Source: Petrotoga mobilis SJ95 (GTDB taxonomy: Bacteria > Thermotogota > Thermotogae > Petrotogales > Petrotogaceae). From it: a stretch of DNA of 64,000 nt. The notes below the pieces were generated by a model. That model saw only the letters and a program-made list of their open reading frames with translations. It was not told the origin of the DNA and searched no databases. This document shows positions 1-8,823 of this stretch, piece by piece (within the stretch, counting starts at the first letter, position 1; every line of letters begins with the position of its first letter). The stretch covers positions 400,001 to 464,000 of the forward strand of contig NC_010003.1 in NCBI RefSeq assembly GCF_000018605.1, read 5' to 3'. The translations under genes were made by a program, and so were the position numbers.

Positions 1-324
1 TTTTCCTATTTCAGTAATTTCGAGTAATACACTCTCACCTACTCTAAATTTGGTTCCCACAGGATATTTATATAACTCTATCCCTTCTATGGTTATATTC
101 TGTGCGAAGTTGCAATATCCATCTTTTAATTTTAAATTCCTTTCTTTTACTATTTTTTCAAGGCTTTCTATGCCCAACAAACTGACTTGTCTATGACTTT
201 TTCCTGCATGATAGTCACCCTCTACACCAAAGTTAGTTATAATGTTTATCTTATCTTGGATTTTTTTGAGCATTCCTCTTTTTTCACATTTACAAACTTT
301 GACTACTTTACCTTCTCTAATCAT
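1..324 (-). CDS. MOSC-domain protein, 3' end outside the window
   Basis: The reverse strand opens with ATG at 324 and stays open for 108 codons to the window edge, so the C-terminus is missing. The visible part has the MOSC pattern: an early [19 protein letters not shown] stretch followed by a [18 protein letters not shown] segment. The same pattern recurs in the second MOSC gene at 50740-51174. MOSC proteins are linked to molybdenum-cofactor sulfuration or metal-sulfur handling. The start overlaps the end of moaC by 8 bases, so the two are translationally coupled. In related organisms such a MOSC domain may be followed by a MogA/MoaB domain; whether that is so here cannot be seen. Confidence 0.8.
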   Translation of the reverse strand, partial: MIREGKVVKVCKCEKRGMLKKIQDKINIITNFGVEGDYHAGKSHRQVSLLGIESLEKIVKERNLKLKDGYCNFAQNITIEGIELYKYPVGTKFRVGESVLLEITEIGK

Positions 325-799
325 CGTTTTCTCTAACATAAGTCCCACTTTTACCTCCCGTCTTTTTCATTAATTTTATATTTTTAATCACCATATCTTT
401 ATCTACAGCCTTACACATATCGTATACCGTCAAAGCTGCTATTGAAACACCTGTAAATGCTTCCATTTCAACCCCCGTTTTACCTGTTGTTCTCACCGTT
501 GCGTAGATACCTAAAGTTGTAGCATTTTCAAATTCAAATTTTATATCTATGCCGGTTATCAGCAAAGGGTGACACATTGGGATTAACTCAGATGTTTTCT
601 TAACACCCATAATTCCAGCCACTCTTGCGGTTTCTAAAACAGCTCCTTTTTCTATCTGACCGTTCTTTATCTTTTCAAGGGTTGATTCTTTTAGCTTTAT
701 TTGCCCATAGGCTATAGCTTCTCTTTTGGTTTCATCTTTATCTGTAACGTCAACCATCTTTGCTCTACCTTTTTCGTCTATATGAGTAAATTCTTTCAT
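317..799 (-). CDS. moaC: Cyclic pyranopterin monophosphate synthase MoaC
   Basis: MoaC converts the 3',8-cyclo-GTP made by MoaA into cyclic pyranopterin monophosphate, the first stable intermediate of molybdopterin. At 160 residues it has the normal family length. It carries the family signatures [13 protein letters not shown] near residue 70, [23 protein letters not shown] near 110-132, and the closing KTGGKSG. It lies two bases downstream of moaA and overlaps the MOSC gene, so the three genes form one transcription unit on the minus strand. Nothing is missing or odd in the sequence. Confidence 0.96.
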   Translation of the reverse strand: MKEFTHIDEKGRAKMVDVTDKDETKREAIAYGQIKLKESTLEKIKNGQIEKGAVLETARVAGIMGVKKTSELIPMCHPLLITGIDIKFEFENATTLGIYATVRTTGKTGVEMEAFTGVSIAALTVYDMCKAVDKDMVIKNIKLMKKTGGKSGTYVRENDD

Positions 800-801
800 A
801 C

Positions 802-1773
802 CTATCCTCCAATTTGAGACATATTTTTCTTCGGGAAAAAATCATTTTTGTAAAAGTTGTGACTAATGGGTTTAAGAAGAAGAGCTTTTTCAAACTTTTC
901 TCTCACACCTTCTGAAGAGATCTTTCCATCTTCATCGCGCATATTTACTTCAACATCGCTGGCAAGACAAGGCCTCAAAAATCCATCAGCAGTTAATCTC
1001 ATTCGATTACATGTTGAGCAAAAGTTATGACTAATAGCGGTAATAAATCCTACAGTTCCCTTTGCCCCAGGGACTTTGAAATCCTTTGAGGGGCCATTAT
1101 TTTGTATATTTACAGGGACCATACCCATCTTATCGATAATTATTTCCTTGAATTCGTTTAGAGAAACATAATAATTACCAGAAAGAAGGCTTGTTTCACC
1201 CATAGGCATATACTCAATAAATCTCACATGTAGGTCCTTATCTATTGTGAGATTAACGAAATTTTCCAATTCATTATCGTTGATACCCTTCATCACAACG
1301 GTATTAATCTTTACTGGATTTAAGCCAACTTCAAGTGCTGCTTTAATCCCTTCAATTGCTTGAGAAAATTCGCCCCTTCGAGTAATCGTTTTATAGGTAT
1401 CGGGATTTAAAGAATCAAGACTAATGTTAACCCTAGACAAACCTGCCCTTTTTAAAGCAAATGCATATTTTGGTAGAAGAACGCCATTAGTTGTCATAGT
1501 AATATCTTCAAGTTCAGGAATTTTCCTCAATTCTTTGATTAAATTTACTACGCCTTGTCGAACAAGAGGTTCACCACCAGTGATACGAACTTTCTTTATA
1601 CCAAGTTCAGTACCTACTTCAACGATTTTGATTATTTCTTCATACCGTAGAATACTGCTATGGGTCTTGAAAGTCACACCTTGAGGTGGCATACAATAAA
1701 TACAACGTAGATTACATCTATCTGTTATCGATACTCTAAGATAATCGATACTTCTTCCGTATTTATCAATCAT
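802..1773 (-). CDS. moaA: GTP 3',8-cyclase MoaA (radical SAM)
   Basis: This is a radical SAM enzyme that starts molybdopterin synthesis by rearranging GTP. The N-terminal cluster motif C20-x3-C24-x2-C27 binds the SAM-reactive [4Fe-4S] cluster. The C-terminal cluster is formed by C252, C255 and C269 ([18 protein letters not shown]). The protein ends in Gly-Gly, the conserved MoaA tail needed for activity. At 323 residues it is full length. It lies directly before moaC and directly after the MoeA fusion gene. It probably forms one operon with the moeA genes, mobB and the wtpABC uptake genes, since the spacings from 8495 down are short except for about 120 bases between the two moeA genes. Confidence 0.96.
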   Translation of the reverse strand: MIDKYGRSIDYLRVSITDRCNLRCIYCMPPQGVTFKTHSSILRYEEIIKIVEVGTELGIKKVRITGGEPLVRQGVVNLIKELRKIPELEDITMTTNGVLLPKYAFALKRAGLSRVNISLDSLNPDTYKTITRRGEFSQAIEGIKAALEVGLNPVKINTVVMKGINDNELENFVNLTIDKDLHVRFIEYMPMGETSLLSGNYYVSLNEFKEIIIDKMGMVPVNIQNNGPSKDFKVPGAKGTVGFITAISHNFCSTCNRMRLTADGFLRPCLASDVEVNMRDEDGKISSEGVREKFEKALLLKPISHNFYKNDFFPKKNMSQIGG

Positions 1774-1791
1774 TATAATTGAACTCTCCTT

Positions 1792-3690
1792 TTATGACAT
1801 TATTTCACCTGTATTATCTGTTCTATAACCCCCCAATGCAATTACTTGGCTCTTAAACTTTTCAGAATTAATAACCTCAAGAATTTTTCCCATCCTGGTA
1901 TCTTGTAGAAAGTCAGTTGGAATTATAAAATCATATCTTTCTTCTAAAAGAGGTATAAAATCCAAATCCATCGCATCGGCAGCTGCCTTTATCCCTAATC
2001 CTACATCTGCAGATTTATTTGCAACGGCTGCTGCAACAGCAGTGTGGGTGAATTCTTCTCTCTCGTATCCTCTAATTGATTTTGAAGGTATCCCCTTTTT
2101 GTTCAACCAATAGTCTAGTAATACGCGGGTACCTGAACCTTTCTGTCTATTGATAAAGTTAATATCTGGACGGATTAAATCCTCTATCTTTCCTAATCCT
2201 AAAGGGTTGTCTTTTGGTACAATTAAACCCTGTTGTCTCCAAATTAAATTAACCATAGTTACTTTTTTATCACCTAAAATCTCTTCAACGTAAGTTTTAT
2301 TGTACGTTCCACTTTGTGGATCCAAAAGGTGGGCTCCAGCCAAATGACACTCGCCTCTTTTAAGCGACATCAATCCTCCCATACTCCCCACAGATTGAAT
2401 GTTAAAGTCAAATCCAAGTTTTTGAGATTTTATTTCGTTAACCAATATGTCTAATGAATAATCATGACTCCCAATGAATAACACGTTTTTTGAAATGGAG
2501 GAGATGGGGTTCAAAATATATATTTTCACCTTTTCGTTGATACCTATTCCTTCGGATTTTTCTGGGACAGGCATAATACCATCTGCATTCACCAGTGACT
2601 CCATGGCAGCCGAACCCCTTTTTCTTGGAACCGCTACGTATTCTCCATCAATAAAAGCTAAATTAACCCTTAAAAATTCTTCCAAGCCAACTTGTGAAGG
2701 AACTTTTCTACGAACAACCGCATTTATATATGGTGTTTCTGGAACGTCCAAACTTAACATCTGATACACAAGGGTTCGTACAAAAATATAATAATTCAGC
2801 AAAGCAGATAGAGGATAACCAGGTATACCAATTACCGGCTTTTCTTTTATAACACCAAGAATGACTGGTTTACCAGGCATTATGTTAATTCCATGTACAA
2901 CAACTCTTCCTACTTCATTTAAAATTTTCTCGGTATAATCTTCCCTACCGGCAGAAGAACCCGCTATAATGATCAAAATATCGTTTTTTTCGATCTCATC
3001 CAGCACTTTTTTCTTGAGATCTTCATATTTGTCGGGAAGGATCTCGGTAATTGAAACTTTTGCTCCCCATTGTTCGCCATAAATTTTCATCATAGTCGAA
3101 TTGAAATCCACAAGTTGACCTTTTTCTGGATCCTGATCGGGAGGAATAATCTCATCACCCGTTGGAATGATTCCTATCAAAGGCTTTTTTTTAACGTTGA
3201 TTTCTTTCACACCTGCTTCTAATAAAGATCCTACATCATAAGGCCTTATCATGTGATTTACTGGGAACATTAATTGCCCTTTCATTACACTTTCTCCAAT
3301 AGCTCTAATATTTTGCCATGGTGTAGCACTTTTTTCTATAATGTAAAAATCACCTTCATCATTTATTTCTTCTATCTTTATAACCGCATTAAATCCTTCT
3401 GGTATCGGATCCCCAGTATCAACTATAACCGCATCTAAACCTTTTTTCAACATCAATGGATTTGTTTTACTGGCTCCATATGTATTTGAAGCTTTAACCG
3501 CTATACCATCCATTGCGGATGCATAATAGTGTGGCCCAAACCTTTTTGCATAGATAGCTTCTGCTGTAACTCTACCGTTAGAATTCTCAACTTTAATATT
3601 TTCTGTTTCAACAGAATAGTCTTTGAAAATCTTTAAATATTCTTCTTTAGCTTTTTCTAAAGAGACTTTTTCTAAATATATTTTACTCAT
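1792..3690 (-). CDS. MoeA molybdopterin molybdenumtransferase fused to a PBP-like substrate-binding domain
   Basis: Residues 1 to about 400 form a MoeA domain, with MGIIPTGDEI, AGSSAGREDY and GIPGYPLSALL segments; this domain inserts molybdate or tungstate into adenylylated molybdopterin. Residues from about 415 to 632 match the PBP-like domain (the LysR substrate-binding or ModE-associated type), with a characteristic NRQKGSGTRVLLDYWL stretch and a GLGIKAAADAM segment. A plain moeA gene lies just upstream at 3812-5047, so the locus has two MoeA copies. Two copies are common where both Mo and W enzymes, or two cofactor forms, are made; the fused domain may sense oxyanion or pterin. That role is inferred; the domain assignment is firm. 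Confidence 0.9.
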   Translation of the reverse strand: MSKIYLEKVSLEKAKEEYLKIFKDYSVETENIKVENSNGRVTAEAIYAKRFGPHYYASAMDGIAVKASNTYGASKTNPLMLKKGLDAVIVDTGDPIPEGFNAVIKIEEINDEGDFYIIEKSATPWQNIRAIGESVMKGQLMFPVNHMIRPYDVGSLLEAGVKEINVKKKPLIGIIPTGDEIIPPDQDPEKGQLVDFNSTMMKIYGEQWGAKVSITEILPDKYEDLKKKVLDEIEKNDILIIIAGSSAGREDYTEKILNEVGRVVVHGINIMPGKPVILGVIKEKPVIGIPGYPLSALLNYYIFVRTLVYQMLSLDVPETPYINAVVRRKVPSQVGLEEFLRVNLAFIDGEYVAVPRKRGSAAMESLVNADGIMPVPEKSEGIGINEKVKIYILNPISSISKNVLFIGSHDYSLDILVNEIKSQKLGFDFNIQSVGSMGGLMSLKRGECHLAGAHLLDPQSGTYNKTYVEEILGDKKVTMVNLIWRQQGLIVPKDNPLGLGKIEDLIRPDINFINRQKGSGTRVLLDYWLNKKGIPSKSIRGYEREEFTHTAVAAAVANKSADVGLGIKAAADAMDLDFIPLLEERYDFIIPTDFLQDTRMGKILEVINSEKFKSQVIALGGYRTDNTGEIMS

Positions 3691-3742
3691 TTATTCACCT
3701 TCTTGAATTCAATTTACCACCTTGAAAAGCTCTTATATAGCG

Positions 3743-3765
3743 CCCCTTCGCCCCGCTCCCCACCC
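3743..3765 (-). other. Candidate G-quadruplex in the gap between the two moeA genes
   Basis: On the minus strand, which is the mRNA sense here, four G runs of 3, 4, 4 and 4 bases are separated by 1, 3 and 4 bases. This fits the G3+N1-7 rule for a G-quadruplex. The stretch is unusual in such AT-rich DNA and lies 46 to 69 bases after the stop codon of the plain moeA gene. It could modulate read-through or translation of the downstream fusion gene. No experiment supports this; only the run pattern is seen. Confidence 0.4.
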
Positions 3766-3811
3766 ATAAGGATAAAGGAATTTTAACCCATTTGACCCGA
3801 AGCCCACTCAT

Positions 3812-5047
3812 TTAGTACAAGTAGACATCTACAGTTTCCTCTTTATTGAGTCCTTCTTTGTTAGCTTCTATTATTATATAACCATCGGCATAAACAAATG
3901 TAGATATCATTGCTGATTCACCGACTAATGGCTCCGCAATGTAATTTCTTTCAGCACTTTCAATCAATCGAACTGGGACATATTCTTCTCTCCCTTTATC
4001 TGAATCTAGGTTTCTACTTAATTTTGCTTTAATATTACATTTTATTCTTTTTTCTTTTATACCCATTATCTTCTCTACCAATGGTTTAACAATCACCTGG
4101 GTAATGATAAACGACGATGAAGGGTGGCCAGGTAAGCCTAAAATAGGTTTACCTTCAACCATTGCAAAAATCGTAGGTTTACCAGGCTTTATCGTAATTC
4201 CTTGAGACAATACACCAGGTTCCCCTAATGAATTTAAAACTTCCACCGTCATGTCTTTGACTCCTACAGAACTACCCCCAGAGATCAGGATCAAGTCACA
4301 ATCTAAATTGTTTTTTATACTCTCCCTTAGAAAATCAAATTTATCTGGAATTATCCCAACGTATCTAATTTCTGCACCTACTTCTTCTAATGTTGTTCCT
4401 ATTGTGTAACTATTTATATCCCTGATTTCACCTACTCCAAGAACATTTTCCGGGGAAACTAATTCATCTCCTGTTGCAATTACAGCAACTTTTGGTTTTT
4501 TATAAACTTCAACATCAATTATTCCAAGGCCTGCTAGAGCTCCCACATCCTGTGGCCTGATCTTATGGTATTTATTTAAAATTACCTTCCTTTTAGGAAT
4601 ATCTTCACCCTTATAAATTACGTTTTCACCAACTCCAACAGAACGATTGATTTCAATCATTTTTTCGCCAACGTAATCAACGTATTCTATCATAACGACT
4701 GCATTTGATCCTTCTGGCAACATTCCACCCGTCGGAATTTTTACAGCTTCACCAGCTTCTACCATTATCTTTGTTTCTTGCCCCATGAACACTTCACCTT
4801 TAACGTTCAAATAGATAGGCATACTTTCCGAGGCACCAAAAGTATCCTCCGCTTTCACAGCGAAACCATCAACAGTTGATCGACTAAAAGGTGGAAGATC
4901 GATGGGAGAAAATAAATCCTGGGCTAAAATTCTCCCATTGGACTCTTTAAAGTTTATCGTTTCTGATGGCAATAAACCAATATTTATATTTTTATTCACA
5001 ATTTCCCAAAACATTTCTGAAGTATTTAAATCCAAGAATTCAGACAT
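3812..5047 (-). CDS. moeA: Molybdopterin molybdenumtransferase MoeA
   Basis: This 411-residue protein has the whole MoeA fold: the PPFSRSTVDGFAVKA start segment, VIATGDELV in the middle, the SGGSSVGVKD ligand loop, and GLPGHPSSSFI before the C-terminal domain. MoeA inserts molybdate or tungstate into the dithiolene of adenylylated molybdopterin. It precedes the MoeA-PBP fusion by about 120 bases and follows mobB by 15 bases. Having both suggests that the two copies serve different metals or different target enzymes, the tungsten AOR and the MGD-type formate dehydrogenase. That division is inference. Confidence 0.95.
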   Translation of the reverse strand: MSEFLDLNTSEMFWEIVNKNINIGLLPSETINFKESNGRILAQDLFSPIDLPPFSRSTVDGFAVKAEDTFGASESMPIYLNVKGEVFMGQETKIMVEAGEAVKIPTGGMLPEGSNAVVMIEYVDYVGEKMIEINRSVGVGENVIYKGEDIPKRKVILNKYHKIRPQDVGALAGLGIIDVEVYKKPKVAVIATGDELVSPENVLGVGEIRDINSYTIGTTLEEVGAEIRYVGIIPDKFDFLRESIKNNLDCDLILISGGSSVGVKDMTVEVLNSLGEPGVLSQGITIKPGKPTIFAMVEGKPILGLPGHPSSSFIITQVIVKPLVEKIMGIKEKRIKCNIKAKLSRNLDSDKGREEYVPVRLIESAERNYIAEPLVGESAMISTFVYADGYIIIEANKEGLNKEETVDVYLY

Positions 5048-5062
5048 ACTTAGCCTCCGTCT

Positions 5063-5674
5063 TTATTTGAATAAACCAAGCTGGCAGTACCGAACTTTGA
5101 TGTTTTGATCATCCAACAATTTCCCAAATTTAGGTAATTTGATATTCAATGCCTTACAGATAGCGTGTGCATTAAAACAACTCACTTGTTCAAAATTAAT
5201 CTTGAATTTCATACTGTTTCCGTCTTTGATTAATTCTTCAAGGTTTTCTTTATCGATTATAATATCGGCTTTACTTTTGGCTTTAGTCGCCGATTCTTTT
5301 TTTTGTGTATCATCAGAATCAATGTAAATAACCAAAGTTGGTCTAATAAAATCTAGGATACTGTTCCCTTCAACGATCAAATATTCTATGTCCTCATCTA
5401 AGAGCTTGCGTGCCCTTCTATAACCTTCCAACAATCCTTCATAATTTGTTTTTAGTAAGATTACATTTTGGGCTCCAGATTCTTTAAAAAACGCCGTATC
5501 TTTCCCTTTCTCACTAATAATTGAAGGATCAGCTGTAACTTCTATTTCCTTATTAGTTTTATGGATAGATGTTTTTATCACTCCAACGTGACAGTTTAAA
5601 TTCTTTATCATTTGTGAAATTAAAGTAGATTTACCGACATTGCTCGATTTTCCACCAACAACGATGGTAACCAA
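5063..5674 (-). CDS. mobB: Molybdopterin-guanine dinucleotide biosynthesis protein MobB
   Basis: This is a small P-loop GTPase of 203 residues. The Walker A motif GKSSNVGKST is at residues 8-17 and is followed by the MobB-like VGVIKTSIHK segment. MobB assists MobA in attaching GMP to molybdopterin to give MGD, used by the formate dehydrogenase at 14136-16889. The C-terminal part, from about residue 165, runs beyond the core GTPase fold and includes an FNAHAICKAL segment. It lies between the uptake ATPase gene and moeA, separated by 17 and 15 bases, so it belongs to the same operon. Confidence 0.85.
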   Translation of the reverse strand: MVTIVVGGKSSNVGKSTLISQMIKNLNCHVGVIKTSIHKTNKEIEVTADPSIISEKGKDTAFFKESGAQNVILLKTNYEGLLEGYRRARKLLDEDIEYLIVEGNSILDFIRPTLVIYIDSDDTQKKESATKAKSKADIIIDKENLEELIKDGNSMKFKINFEQVSCFNAHAICKALNIKLPKFGKLLDDQNIKVRYCQLGLFK

Positions 5675-5691
5675 AAAAAATCACTCCCATC

Positions 5692-6735
5692 TTAGTAAAC
5701 ATGCACTGCAGAAGCTTTGAATGTAACAAAAATCTTTTTATTTTCTACTAAATTCAACTCTTTCAACGATTGCCTAGTTATGTACACCACCAAAGGAATA
5801 CCGATATCTACAGTAATATGAACTACTGATAATTGTTCATCAATCCGCTTTATCACTCCAGGGAAAACATTCCTAGCACTTGAATCAAAAGGATTTGTAG
5901 ATAACAATATATCTTCTGGTCTGACAGAGATATTAACGTTCCCCATCTTTTCAGAGGCTACACTTATTTTCAATCCATTCACAGAAACATAGGTGCCAGA
6001 ATCATCTTTTATTATTTCTCCTCGAAAAATATTTCTAACCCCTGTGAATCGAGCTACAAAATCAGAATTCGGTTTGTTGAACACATCTTTTGAATCTCCA
6101 TCTTGAATGATCTTCCCGTCTTTCATTATAGCGATTTTATCCGCTAAAGAAAATGCTTCATTAAAATCATGTGTTACATGAATTGTAGTAGTCTTGAGCT
6201 GTTTATGTAAGTTCTTCAAATCTTCTATAAATTTTTCTTTTGTTTGAGGATCTAATGCACTTAAAGGTTCATCTAACAGCAAAATTTGTGGAGAAGTGAT
6301 TAAAGCTCGTGCAAGAGCTACTCTTTGCTTCTCTCCTCCACTTAGATTCTTCGTTTTCCTTGTGAGTAAATGTTCTATGCGAAAAAGCTCTACTATGTTG
6401 TTTAACAGAGATCTTATTTCATCTTTTTTAATTCTCCTCGATTTTAATCCAAAAACAATATTCTCTTCCACATTTAGATGTGGAAAGAGCATATAATCCT
6501 GATAAACCATTCCAACATTTCTCTCTTCAGGAGGTAAATGTGTAATTCTTTTCTCTCCGATAAAAACATCACCAAAGTCAGGTTTTATTAAACCTGCTAT
6601 AATCTCAAGAATCACTGTTTTACCTACACCTGTTGGCCCCAAAATTACAAAATACTCGTTATCTTCGATATTCAAATTGATATCTTCTAAAGAAAACTTT
6701 TTAAATCTCTTCGATATATTCACGATTTTAATCAA
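5692..6735 (-). CDS. wtpC: Tungstate/molybdate ABC transporter ATP-binding protein
   Basis: This is an ABC ATPase of 347 residues with Walker A GPTGVGKT at 33-40, signature LSGGEKQ at 131-137, Walker B ILLLDE at 151-156, and a C-terminal TOBE-type oxyanion-binding extension from about residue 235. It drives import through the adjacent permease and binding protein. Its start overlaps the permease gene by 8 bases. The archaeal-type binding protein next door favours tungstate over molybdate (WtpC rather than ModC), but the ATPase itself does not decide this. Confidence 0.9.
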   Translation of the reverse strand: MIKIVNISKRFKKFSLEDINLNIEDNEYFVILGPTGVGKTVILEIIAGLIKPDFGDVFIGEKRITHLPPEERNVGMVYQDYMLFPHLNVEENIVFGLKSRRIKKDEIRSLLNNIVELFRIEHLLTRKTKNLSGGEKQRVALARALITSPQILLLDEPLSALDPQTKEKFIEDLKNLHKQLKTTTIHVTHDFNEAFSLADKIAIMKDGKIIQDGDSKDVFNKPNSDFVARFTGVRNIFRGEIIKDDSGTYVSVNGLKISVASEKMGNVNISVRPEDILLSTNPFDSSARNVFPGVIKRIDEQLSVVHITVDIGIPLVVYITRQSLKELNLVENKKIFVTFKASAVHVY

Positions 6736-7546
6736 GCTCGTTTTCCTTCTCTCTACCTTCTATTGAATTCTTTCTGTTTATGAGTGTTAAAAAGATAAAC
6801 ACAATGAGACTTGTTATCACCATAATGGCTGCAACGGGGCTTGAATACTTCAATCCAAATGAAGTAAATCTCTCGTAGATAAGTACCGACGCCGTCATTG
6901 GATGATAAGCTAATATAATAACCGCACCAAATTCAGATAATCCTCTTGCCCACATCATAAGTGAACCAGAGATTAAATGGTTAAAATTCAAAGGTAGCGA
7001 TACTCTGAAGAAAGTTCTCGCAGGGGATGAGCCCAAACTTCTAGCAACCTTTTCAAGTTTAACATCAATAGATCTGAACCCTTCTTTAACTTCATTCACC
7101 AAAAAAGGCATACTGACAAACATCATCGCAACAACTATTCCTGCAAATTCGCCAACGAACTCTATTCCAAATATCGAGAAAAATCTTCCCAGAAAAAATC
7201 TACTACCAAAAACCGTTAAAAGCGCTATTCCTGCTGCTGTATGTGGTATTATAACGGGGATATCTATCAAACTTTCTACAAAAGACTTACCAAAAAAATC
7301 TTTACGAGCAAGCAAGTAAGCCAAAGGTACCCCCAACAATATAGAAATTAAAGTTGCAACTAACGATGCACTGAAAGTAAGCAATATGGAACTGTATACT
7401 TCTTCTTCCTTTACAGTGTCGATAAGAACTTTCGGCTCAACTCCAAAAATAAGCTTAGCCACAGGGGCCGCTATGAAAAACAACAATAGTATCCCCAAAA
7501 AACTAAGTATTAATTCGAACCATGCTTTTTTAATCATTCGCTCCAC
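6728..7546 (-). CDS. wtpB: Tungstate/molybdate ABC transporter permease
   Basis: This 272-residue inner-membrane protein has about six hydrophobic segments and the binding-protein-dependent permease loop around ARSLGSSPARTFFRVSLPL, which contacts the ATPase. It forms the channel of the oxyanion importer. The gene overlaps the binding-protein gene by 17 bases upstream and the ATPase gene by 8 bases downstream, so all three are translated together. Confidence 0.9.
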   Translation of the reverse strand: MERMIKKAWFELILSFLGILLLFFIAAPVAKLIFGVEPKVLIDTVKEEEVYSSILLTFSASLVATLISILLGVPLAYLLARKDFFGKSFVESLIDIPVIIPHTAAGIALLTVFGSRFFLGRFFSIFGIEFVGEFAGIVVAMMFVSMPFLVNEVKEGFRSIDVKLEKVARSLGSSPARTFFRVSLPLNFNHLISGSLMMWARGLSEFGAVIILAYHPMTASVLIYERFTSFGLKYSSPVAAIMVITSLIVFIFLTLINRKNSIEGREKENELD

Positions 7547-8495
7547 CTTTTAAGAAATCTTGAAGCTCCTGGGGAGCTTTTTCTATGTTTACACCTTCTG
7601 GGGGATTAATTGACGGTTGCCCGTTTTCTTCCATAATGGCTCGGCCTTGTGGACCAATGACGAATTTGATGAAGGCAATTGCTCCCTGTAGATTTGGAGC
7701 ATTATTGGGAATGGTTAGAGCATATACCATAGGTTGCCCTATTTGGGTTATCATTTCACCAGGCTCTTTGCCCGTTACATCAAAAGAAGCAGTTGCATAA
7801 AAATCGGCATACTTTGTACTTTTCAAATTAATTTGTTCTGGTAATTCTACATAGGGCATTCGATGTTGCAATGCCACAGATTTGTAGATGAAAATATAAT
7901 CCAGTTCTCCTGCCTCTAATAGTGCGATTAAATCTGTTTCTTTTGGTCTAACGTTTTTTGGTGGACAGTTATCAGCAAGTTTTTTATATAGACTATCCAC
8001 TTTATAATATTTTTCTGCCAATTTCCAAACAATCTGGCTTCTGTATCCACAAGGATCAGCATTTGGATCCGAATGACCGTACTCAACATCAGGACGCAAA
8101 AGAATCTCATACCAATTGTCAGAATTAATCTCATCTTTGTAACGAGAATCTTCTGTGTACATTATCACCATCTCGTTGTTGGCAAAATTTATGTACCATT
8201 CTGTGTACTCTGGGATCATCAGATTTTCGATGACCGTATAATCCGCAGAACCTATAACGTCCGCTTCTCTTCCAAGATCGGTAACCTTTCTAACAGCTTC
8301 TCTACTTCCTGCAGCTTCCCTAATAACATCTGTTCCAGGATACTGACTTTCAAAGGCTTTTTCAATTTGTGCAAATGGAACGCTTAAAGATCCCGCATGG
8401 AAAACTACAATCTCTCCAGTTATATCTTCAGCCATCATCAACGTCCCAAATAAAAAAACAAATAACATAAATGTGTACTTATAAATGCTCTTCAT
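7530..8495 (-). CDS. wtpA: Tungstate/molybdate-binding protein, WtpA family
   Basis: A signal peptide covers about residues 1-22 and is followed by the oxyanion-binding fold. Family features are VVFHAGSLSVPFAQI, the AAGSREAV ligand loop, and SDPNADPCGYRS. These match the archaeal WtpA/ModA class, in which characterised members bind tungstate very tightly, more than the short E. coli ModA class. A strong Shine-Dalgarno (GGGGAGAGG) precedes the ATG at 8495. The gene is first in the operon after the Moco/Tuco-type riboswitch and terminator at 8634-8771, so uptake should fall when cofactor is plentiful. Confidence 0.92.
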   Translation of the reverse strand: MKSIYKYTFMLFVFLFGTLMMAEDITGEIVVFHAGSLSVPFAQIEKAFESQYPGTDVIREAAGSREAVRKVTDLGREADVIGSADYTVIENLMIPEYTEWYINFANNEMVIMYTEDSRYKDEINSDNWYEILLRPDVEYGHSDPNADPCGYRSQIVWKLAEKYYKVDSLYKKLADNCPPKNVRPKETDLIALLEAGELDYIFIYKSVALQHRMPYVELPEQINLKSTKYADFYATASFDVTGKEPGEMITQIGQPMVYALTIPNNAPNLQGAIAFIKFVIGPQGRAIMEENGQPSINPPEGVNIEKAPQELQDFLKGGAND

Positions 8496-8633
8496 TATTT
8501 CCTCTCCCCTTATCTAAATTTTTTTATCTAAGTTTATAAACTCTAAAACTTACTTTAGCAACCCTTTACTGTTACATCAACCTAGAAGATTGAGGAAAGG
8601 AGAGCAGCTTAAAAAAATTAATGACATTACAAA

Positions 8634-8664
8634 ATAAAAAAACCGGCGTGTGAAGACACCGGTT
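8634..8664 (-). terminator. Rho-independent terminator of the riboswitch (attenuator)
   Basis: On the minus strand a 9-bp stem (arms 8656-8664 and 8641-8649, one G-U pair) closes a six-base loop and is followed at once by seven T. It lies between the riboswitch core and wtpA, so it ends transcription before the uptake operon. Its 5' arm can instead pair with riboswitch bases 8671-8678, which gives an ON/OFF choice. Confidence 0.88.
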
Positions 8665-8771
8665 CATAATGTGTCTCCTTTCCTAATGCGGGAGGCATAG
8701 AAGTTTCCTTCTATACCCTATCGTCTAAGTCACCATAGAATGAATTCCGTAGGTAACCTAGATCGAAGACA
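8665..8771 (-). promoter_or_regulatory. Moco/Tuco-type riboswitch (Moco RNA motif)
   Basis: Read on the minus strand, the leader has the conserved features of the Moco RNA known from E. coli moaA. These are a GUGAC core, a 10-bp hairpin with a GAAA loop (P5), then GCCTCCCGCAT and GGAAAGGAG. P1 pairs 8765-8771 with 8672-8678. The segment between P2 and P5 is short, which would fit the compact class lacking P3 that is linked to tungsten cofactor, but I have not modelled it. The 8-bp antiterminator pairs 8671-8678 with 8652-8659 and competes with both P1 and the terminator. Cofactor binding should therefore switch the wtpABC and moe/moa operon off. Confidence 0.88.
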
Positions 8772-8823
8772 TTATAAAATGTATATGAAAAAAATTGTTT
8801 TCAAAAGAACTTAAATTTTAAAG

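Noticed and set aside
8771..8776. TATAAT on the minus strand just before the riboswitch
   Set aside because: It abuts P1 and overlaps its first base, and no -35 lies at 16-18 bp, so RNA starting from it would lack most of the P1 5' arm. The real promoter is probably elsewhere.
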